Source: Lentisphaerae bacterium RIFOXYA12_64_32 (GTDB taxonomy: Bacteria > Verrucomicrobiota > Lentisphaeria > Oligosphaerales > YB12-FULL-65-16). From it: 40,220 nt of DNA. The position numbers and the translations under genes were made by a program. Shown one piece after another: positions 36,004-40,220 of this stretch. Positions within the stretch are counted from its first letter, which is position 1. Each line of letters opens with the position of its first letter. The notes under the pieces are model-generated. The model ran no database searches, had not been told where the DNA came from, and worked only from the letters and a program-made list of their open reading frames with translations. The DNA is taken from the NCBI GenBank assembly GCA_001803235.1, contig MHBL01000374.1, positions 1 to 40,220 on the forward strand. Direction: 5' to 3'.

Positions 36004-36156
36004 CAGGGCTGTTTCAAGATCTGGCGCCGCGTCTCGGAAGGCCACGCCTCCGCGCGCACCAAGTAGGGGCGGCCTGTCCTCAGGCCGCCCCCCCCGGCGT
36101 GGGGACACGCCGGGGGTACACCGCACGCGACAGTCACGAATCTTGAAACAGCCCTG
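36004..36156. mobile_element. MITE-like element F with 9-bp target duplication
   Basis: Perfect 17-bp terminal inverted repeats CAGGGCTGTTTCAAGAT (36004-36020) and ATCTTGAAACAGCCCTG (36140-36156) are flanked directly by CCAGGAGAC on both sides (35995-36003 and 36157-36165). This is the signature of insertion with a 9-bp duplication. The core contains two perfect hairpins with 11-bp stems, GGGGCGGCCTG-tcct-CAGGCCGCCCC and CCCCCGGCGTG-ggga-CACGCCGGGGG. There is no transposase, so movement would need one elsewhere. It lies about 130 bp upstream of glmS. Confidence 0.9.
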
Positions 36157-36210
36157 CCAGGAGACGGGTGTCGGGTGTCGAGGGGCGAGATGGCAGTGGC
36201 GCGGGACCTC

Positions 36211-36351
36211 TGGGACCGCAGTGGGGTGCTTCGGGTCCGTCCCGGACCGAGACCCTCGGCCGGGGACCGGCCGACGCACCCCGCTTCGGCGCGGGACGCG
36301 CCGAGCCACCGTGGTCCCACTTCCGCGAGGCCGGACTTACCCGCACAGGTC
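36211..36351. repeat. Modular element relative, copy C (one outer arm)
   Basis: GGACTTACCCGCACAGGTCG (36332-36351) is the outer arm shared with copies A and B. Next to it a different core, 36211-36318, ends in TGGGACCGCAGTGG and CCACCGTGGTCCCA (12 of 14 complementary) and contains further GC hairpins. The second outer arm was not found, so the copy is truncated or diverged. It lies just past the stop of the U32-like gene. Confidence 0.55.
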
Positions 36352-36372
36352 GAAAACGCGCCGCCCCTGGCG

Positions 36373-37395
36373 CTACTCGCCCATCCGCACCAGGATGCGG
36401 TTGAGAACGGACTGGCAGTAGGCGCAACCCGGCCCACTGCAGGCGGCACCGTGTTGGAACCAGTCGTCCGGGAACTTCGTGTTGTCCAGCATGCAGGGTG
36501 CGAAGATGGGGCCGAACCCGGGTTCGAACAGGTCGAGGAGGTTGCCACGGTAACGGCGTTCGGTGTAGGCATGGACAACCAGGCGCGGGTTGGTGTGCAT
36601 GCGCGTGGCCAGTTTCACGACCGGGAACAGCGTCTCGTAGTGGTGCAGGTCTTCGGGTCGGACCCAGGACGCCTGGAGGATGGCCGGCCAGTTCGCTTTG
36701 TCCCGGTACAGGTTCCAGCACACGTGCGGTGTCCAGCCCTCGATGTTGTGCGTCTCGTCGATGTCCTGTTCGTGTGCGACCATGTTGTCGTGGAAGGTCT
36801 GGCCGGGGCAGAAGCGCAGGCAGCCGCTGTTGGCGAGCATGCACAGGCCCTTGGCGTTGGCGTCGGCCCAGGCCTTGAGCGTCTGCACGTGGGCCAGGTT
36901 GCGCTGCACGTCGCGTTGCACGTAGTAGCTGGTGAACAGGCCTTTGGCGTACTCCATGGCGTGGACGGTGCCGAGGCGCATGTTGACCGAGGCGCGGACG
37001 TCGATTCTCGGAAAGTTCCGGCGCACGGTGCGCGCGATGGCCAGCGACGTGGTGGTGACGATGTCGGCGCCGCCAAGGGTTTCGTCGAGGTGGGCGAGGA
37101 CAGACGTGACTTCATTCTCCAGGTGCTGGCTGGCCGCTTTGCCGCCGTAGCAGTTGCCGTTGAACAGCAGGTCGAGCTTCAGGCCCAGGTCGCGAATGGC
37201 GCGCAGGTCATCCTCCAGCCGCTGCTGTGCGGTCCAGTCGACGTAACCCCGGCGCGCGTTGAGCACGGCGCGGCCCGAGGCCATTCCGATCCAGGGGAAG
37301 TACACTTCGGTGATGTGCTCGCGGTAGTCGCGAACCACCTCGACAATCGATTCCTCGCTCTCTTCCTGGAGCTGGTACCCGACGGCGAATTTCAT
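36373..37395 (-). CDS. U32-peptidase-like iron-sulfur protein
   Basis: 340 residues with a TIM-barrel pattern (VYFPWIGMASGRAVLN, LKLDLLFNGNCYGG, ADIVTTTSLAIA, VRASVNMRLGTVHAMEYA, KGLCMLANSGCLRFCPGQTFHDN). The cysteines C192, C196 and C226 (NSGCLRFC, HVCWN) sit where U32-family proteins such as UbiU and RlhA bind a [4Fe-4S] cluster. C301, C319, C324 and C327 (FAPCMLDN, ACSGPGCAYC) form a second cluster-like group. U32 members act in hydroxylation of RNA or ubiquinone rather than proteolysis; the substrate here is unknown. AAGGAGTGA is a strong ribosome binding site before ATG 37395. The transporter at 37582-40029 lies upstream in the same direction with a 186-bp gap. Confidence 0.65.
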   Translation of the reverse strand: MKFAVGYQLQEESEESIVEVVRDYREHITEVYFPWIGMASGRAVLNARRGYVDWTAQQRLEDDLRAIRDLGLKLDLLFNGNCYGGKAASQHLENEVTSVLAHLDETLGGADIVTTTSLAIARTVRRNFPRIDVRASVNMRLGTVHAMEYAKGLFTSYYVQRDVQRNLAHVQTLKAWADANAKGLCMLANSGCLRFCPGQTFHDNMVAHEQDIDETHNIEGWTPHVCWNLYRDKANWPAILQASWVRPEDLHHYETLFPVVKLATRMHTNPRLVVHAYTERRYRGNLLDLFEPGFGPIFAPCMLDNTKFPDDWFQHGAACSGPGCAYCQSVLNRILVRMGE

Positions 37396-37435
37396 CGTGT
37401 GTCACTCCTTGCCCAGGAATTGTCCGCGCGATCGG

Positions 37436-37512
37436 ACTCGGGCTCGGACTCGAATGCGACAGGACACGAGAGCCGGATCGAGTACCATCACGAGTACGAT
37501 CGCGAGTCCGAG
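37436..37512. repeat. Imperfect repeat of CGAGTCCGAG / GAGTACGA units
   Basis: CTCGGACTCG (37443-37452) and its complement CGAGTCCGAG (37503-37512) bracket short units such as CGAGTACCATCACGAGTACG. It lies between the transporter and the U32-like gene and would form an mRNA hairpin. Origin unknown. Confidence 0.5.
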
Positions 37513-37581
37513 TGGTTGTTCCGCATTCTGCCTCTCATGCCGAGCCTGACATTCGCCGGCCGTCACGATGCCTCGGCCACG

Positions 37582-40029
37582 CTACCGGAAAATCGCGAAC
37601 ACCTTGGGCGGCACGCCGGTGGCGAAGTAGTAGATGGCGCCGATGATCATGGGGATGACTCCGGCCAGCATCTCGCCGGCGATCAGTCCAGTCATCAGCG
37701 GCTTCAGGCGCTGGTACCCTGCGGCCCCGCCGTACTTGGCGATGCACGCTTTGATGAACCAACCCAGCAGGAACGAGAACGCCAGGACACGGCTCTGCCA
37801 CGTCGAAAGGACCAGGAACATCAGGGGGTGCAGCGGCCAGCCGGCGAATCGATGGCGCAGGAACGCGAAGAGCAGCACGAGCCCGAAGGTGATGGCGAAC
37901 GCGCCCAGACACGGGTACAGCGGGGCGGCTTTGGTGATCAATCCTGCCGTGGTCACGGGGGCCATGGCCTGGTCCAGGGCGCCCTGGGCGGCGAGGGTCT
38001 TGCGCAAGGTGCTGCTGGCGTTGAAGGCGAACGTCGGCGGCCCGCCCGTGGTCCAGCCGTCGCCGGTGCGGATGGCGCCGTGCTGGTATTGCAGGTACAG
38101 AGTGACCGGGATGGCGATGGCCAGGCCGATGGCGATCGCCGCACCGCCCCACGCCGCGGTGGTGCCGACTTTGGCGCGGACCTTGTCCGCCAACTGCAGT
38201 CCGGAGACGACGAACGGCATGAGCGTTTCGCGCGGGTCGATGAGCAGGACGGACGAGAGCATGCCCATGATGAGGAGCTGGTCCGGCCCGATGGCGCGTG
38301 CGCCCAGGACACCCCAGACCAGTACGCACGGGAAGAAATACGGGTGCAGGTAGAAGACCCCGGCTTCGGCCAGCAGGCGGCTGGCCACAACGACAATGAC
38401 GAACAGGCCGGTCAGGTAGGCGACGGACAGGACGGGGTGCAGGCCGACGGCGACGAGTTGCGCGACCGCCAGCAGGACGCAGACTAGGAACGCGCGCGCC
38501 CCCCACACGGCGTGCGGTTCGGCCGGATCGGGCGCGCGCAGCCCGAGACCGCGGCGAAACACGGTCCCATAGTAGCGCCGGCCGCTGTAGATCAGGACCA
38601 GGAACATACTGCAGTAACTGCCGGCGTAGAGGAACGTGTAGATCGAGGGTTCGAGGAACCGGCCGGTGCCGATCATGACGCCGTACCCGGTGAGAATGCC
38701 GGCGACGAGCGCGAACAGGTACGAGGCCAGGCCCAGGGACAGAGAGATGTCGGTCGGCAGGAAGTACGCAAACCCGACGACGGTAAAGTAAATGGTCGGG
38801 TTGAAGAGGGTCCACGCCAGGCCCACATCGCCCTTACGAAAAATCGGGAAGTAGTCGACGAACGGCCAGAAGTTGTACTGGATGCGGACGGGGATCAGCT
38901 TCTCGGGCCACCAACTGCAGGCATAGTTGTTCATGTGAATCAGCAGCACGACACCGGCGCCGATCCAGAACAGGCGGTTGCGCAGGGTCTCGCTGAGCCG
39001 TTGGCCTTCCTCCGGCAGGAGGGCGCGTGCAAACTCGACGGTGGGGTAGGGCAGGTTCTCATGCGCGGTCCACTGGCGGTGCAGCACCAGGGCCAACCCG
39101 ATGGTGGCGATGCTCAACGTCAGAATGAGCGGGGCCCAGAACAGGAGCGTGCGCAGCCAGGCGTACCAGGGGACCTGACGCAGGGAGATCTTCTGTTCGC
39201 CCTCCGCCAGCCCGTTGACAAAGCCGTCGACGACGAGGGTTGAGTTGGGGCCGGTGTCCGCCAGCAGCCGTGGCGGTACGTGTTCGAGCACTCCCGGACT
39301 GCGCGGCGCGATCGCACCGGCAAGCGCCGCTTCGAGGATGCCGCGGTTGAGCGCCGGCAGGTCGAGCGGATCGATCTGTCCGCCGTTGCTCTGTAGGCTG
39401 TTGCGCACATGCGGCGCCAATGGCAGGTGCCACACGGACTCGGCGTGGGGCAGGGCGGGGTCGGCCAACGTCTGGTTGATGGCTTCGAGAATGTGGTTTT
39501 GCAGGGCGACTTCCGGCGTGGCGTCGGGCGCCAGAGAGATGAGGGCTTGCCGATCGGCCTCTGTGAGACGGTCCCAGGCGCGTCGTGCGGGAGATCCCGC
39601 GTCGGGCGCCGGCGCGCTGCCGGTGCCGGCGGCGCGCAGTCCAGCCACCAGTTGCCCCCAGCTCTTCACTTGATCAACCGTGACGCGCGGCGAGTCGCCC
39701 TGCCAGCCAGGGTCGGTTCGGAGGCGATGGTGCGGCAGCATAAGGAACGTGGTGAACTGGTGCATCAGGCCCCGACCCGGGATGAAACAGGCGAACAGGG
39801 TCAGGCAGATGATGATGCCGAGTTCGCGGGCTGACAGGCACAGGCGCGCCGAGACCCGGCCCAGCAGCGGGTTGACCAGGAGCAGGAAGAGAATGAGTGT
39901 CCCGAACACCGACATGGGCAGGAAGTTGCCGACCAGGAACGTCCCGCGCATGACCATGTCGTTGAAGAACGTCACGCCGCAAATGGTGGCGGCGCCGAGA
40001 AGACCGAGAAGGACGGCACGCACGCTCAA
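37582..40029 (-). CDS. DUF6785/OPT-like multi-pass transporter
   Basis: 815 residues, strongly hydrophobic with roughly 14-16 membrane spans and one long extracytoplasmic or cytoplasmic insert (about residues 105-280, GDSPRVTVDQVKSW...GEQKISLRQVPWYAWLRT). Features: FLPMSVFGTLILFLLLVNPLLGR, FIPGRGLMHQFTTFLMLPHHR, LPYPTVEFARALLP, NFWPFVDYFPIF and GYGVMIGTG. This is the layout of the DUF6785/DUF6784 proteins found in PVC bacteria, which are related to oligopeptide (OPT) transporters. The start is TTG 40029, or possibly GTG 40023; the ribosome binding site is weak. It may import peptides or metal chelates. Downstream in the same direction is the U32-like gene. Confidence 0.7.
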   Translation of the reverse strand: MSVRAVLLGLLGAATICGVTFFNDMVMRGTFLVGNFLPMSVFGTLILFLLLVNPLLGRVSARLCLSARELGIIICLTLFACFIPGRGLMHQFTTFLMLPHHRLRTDPGWQGDSPRVTVDQVKSWGQLVAGLRAAGTGSAPAPDAGSPARRAWDRLTEADRQALISLAPDATPEVALQNHILEAINQTLADPALPHAESVWHLPLAPHVRNSLQSNGGQIDPLDLPALNRGILEAALAGAIAPRSPGVLEHVPPRLLADTGPNSTLVVDGFVNGLAEGEQKISLRQVPWYAWLRTLLFWAPLILTLSIATIGLALVLHRQWTAHENLPYPTVEFARALLPEEGQRLSETLRNRLFWIGAGVVLLIHMNNYACSWWPEKLIPVRIQYNFWPFVDYFPIFRKGDVGLAWTLFNPTIYFTVVGFAYFLPTDISLSLGLASYLFALVAGILTGYGVMIGTGRFLEPSIYTFLYAGSYCSMFLVLIYSGRRYYGTVFRRGLGLRAPDPAEPHAVWGARAFLVCVLLAVAQLVAVGLHPVLSVAYLTGLFVIVVVASRLLAEAGVFYLHPYFFPCVLVWGVLGARAIGPDQLLIMGMLSSVLLIDPRETLMPFVVSGLQLADKVRAKVGTTAAWGGAAIAIGLAIAIPVTLYLQYQHGAIRTGDGWTTGGPPTFAFNASSTLRKTLAAQGALDQAMAPVTTAGLITKAAPLYPCLGAFAITFGLVLLFAFLRHRFAGWPLHPLMFLVLSTWQSRVLAFSFLLGWFIKACIAKYGGAAGYQRLKPLMTGLIAGEMLAGVIPMIIGAIYYFATGVPPKVFAIFR

Positions 40030-40158
40030 TGGATTCTCGCTTTCGTCTGTGTCACGTCGCTTTCAGGCGGACAGGGACCGTACACCGCTGCGTGCGGCGA
40101 AGCGGGAAATATAAGCGCCGTTGCCGGTGCCGTCCATGGGGAAGACGAAGGCTGGTAG

Positions 40159-40198
40159 TGATGCGTCAGCGCCCCCGGCCGGCGGACCGGCCGATCAT
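40159..40198 (-). repeat. REP-like 40-bp repeat, copy 3
   Basis: On the minus strand it reads ATGATCGGCCGG...GGCGCTGACGCATCAC, matching copies at 13273-13313 and 16686-16724 at both ends. The inner stem differs (CCGGCC rather than CGGGCG), but its complementarity is kept, as expected of compensatory change. It lies about 130 bp upstream of the transporter start. The rest of 40030-40220 shows no gene. Confidence 0.75.
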
Positions 40199-40220
40199 GG
40201 GTTGGTGTTACTCGTGCCGG

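Noticed and set aside
37436..37512. CRISPR-like array
   Set aside because: The short GAGTACGA-type units are irregular, with no constant-length repeat and spacer pattern and no cas genes in the window.
36175..38487. Long plus-strand open frame (770 codons) across the U32-like and transporter genes
   Set aside because: It is antisense to two well-supported genes, has a composition dominated by Val/Gly/Asp/Arg from GC-rich antisense codons, and no family motif.

Overview
The window is about 40 kb of GC-rich bacterial DNA. It has third-position GC bias, long antisense shadow frames and few T-tracts. The gene content points to a PVC-type or related environmental bacterium (Planctomycetota, Lentisphaerota, Kiritimatiellota or similar). 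The signs are a prepilin-like domain ending in an F-A-D-G-H-V motif, a DUF6785/OPT-like transporter, very large secreted CARDB/CBM9-like hydrolases, a heparinase fused to LamG and beta-propeller modules, FAD_oxidored proteins and stand-alone URO-D proteins. This is inference from families, not a phylogenetic result. No rRNA, tRNA or CRISPR array was seen.

Layout. 1-780: transposon debris (an IS91-type Y2 transposase scrap and a perfect 24-bp-arm palindrome). 780-2634: a two-gene AbiE-like toxin-antitoxin operon behind an inverted-repeat operator. 2795-5973: two exported proteins, one with STI1-like repeats and one large proline-rich lipoprotein candidate. 6025-11934 (minus strand): a giant secreted glycosidase-like protein, then an ORF6N pseudogene with one in-frame amber codon, then a URO-D/MtaA-type methyltransferase. 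12.0-13.4 kb: mobile and repeat debris around a small toxin-antitoxin-type gene. 13.4-21.2 kb: a double-Rossmann FAD oxidoreductase (minus) divergent from a second copy of the giant glycosidase-like protein (plus). 21.3-24.4 kb: a membrane-anchored prepilin-like protein, an orphan ribbon-helix-helix antitoxin, two repeat elements and a membrane-anchored PQQ-type propeller. 24.6-31.8 kb (minus): a 1724-residue propeller-LamG-heparinase fusion, an aldo/keto reductase and a GH43-like propeller protein. 32.0-35.9 kb (minus): glmS, with an apparent one-base frameshift at codon 5-6, followed by a DUF3857 protein whose transglutaminase cysteine is lost. 36.0-40.2 kb: two more repeat elements, a U32-like iron-sulfur protein and a DUF6785 OPT-like transporter.

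How it may work together (inference). The two giant paralogues, the heparinase-like lyase, the GH43-like protein, the aldo/keto reductase and the FAD oxidoreductase look like an extracellular glycan-degradation neighbourhood, without SusC/D or a sulfatase in view. The giant paralogues share an acid pair 44 residues apart in a barrel-like region and carry a CBM9-like domain inserted in the N-terminal sandwich. They are the best candidates for an undescribed enzyme type. The second theme is non-coding. Several short non-autonomous elements with terminal inverted repeats, some with target-site duplications, and a three-copy REP-like repeat sit in almost every long intergenic gap.
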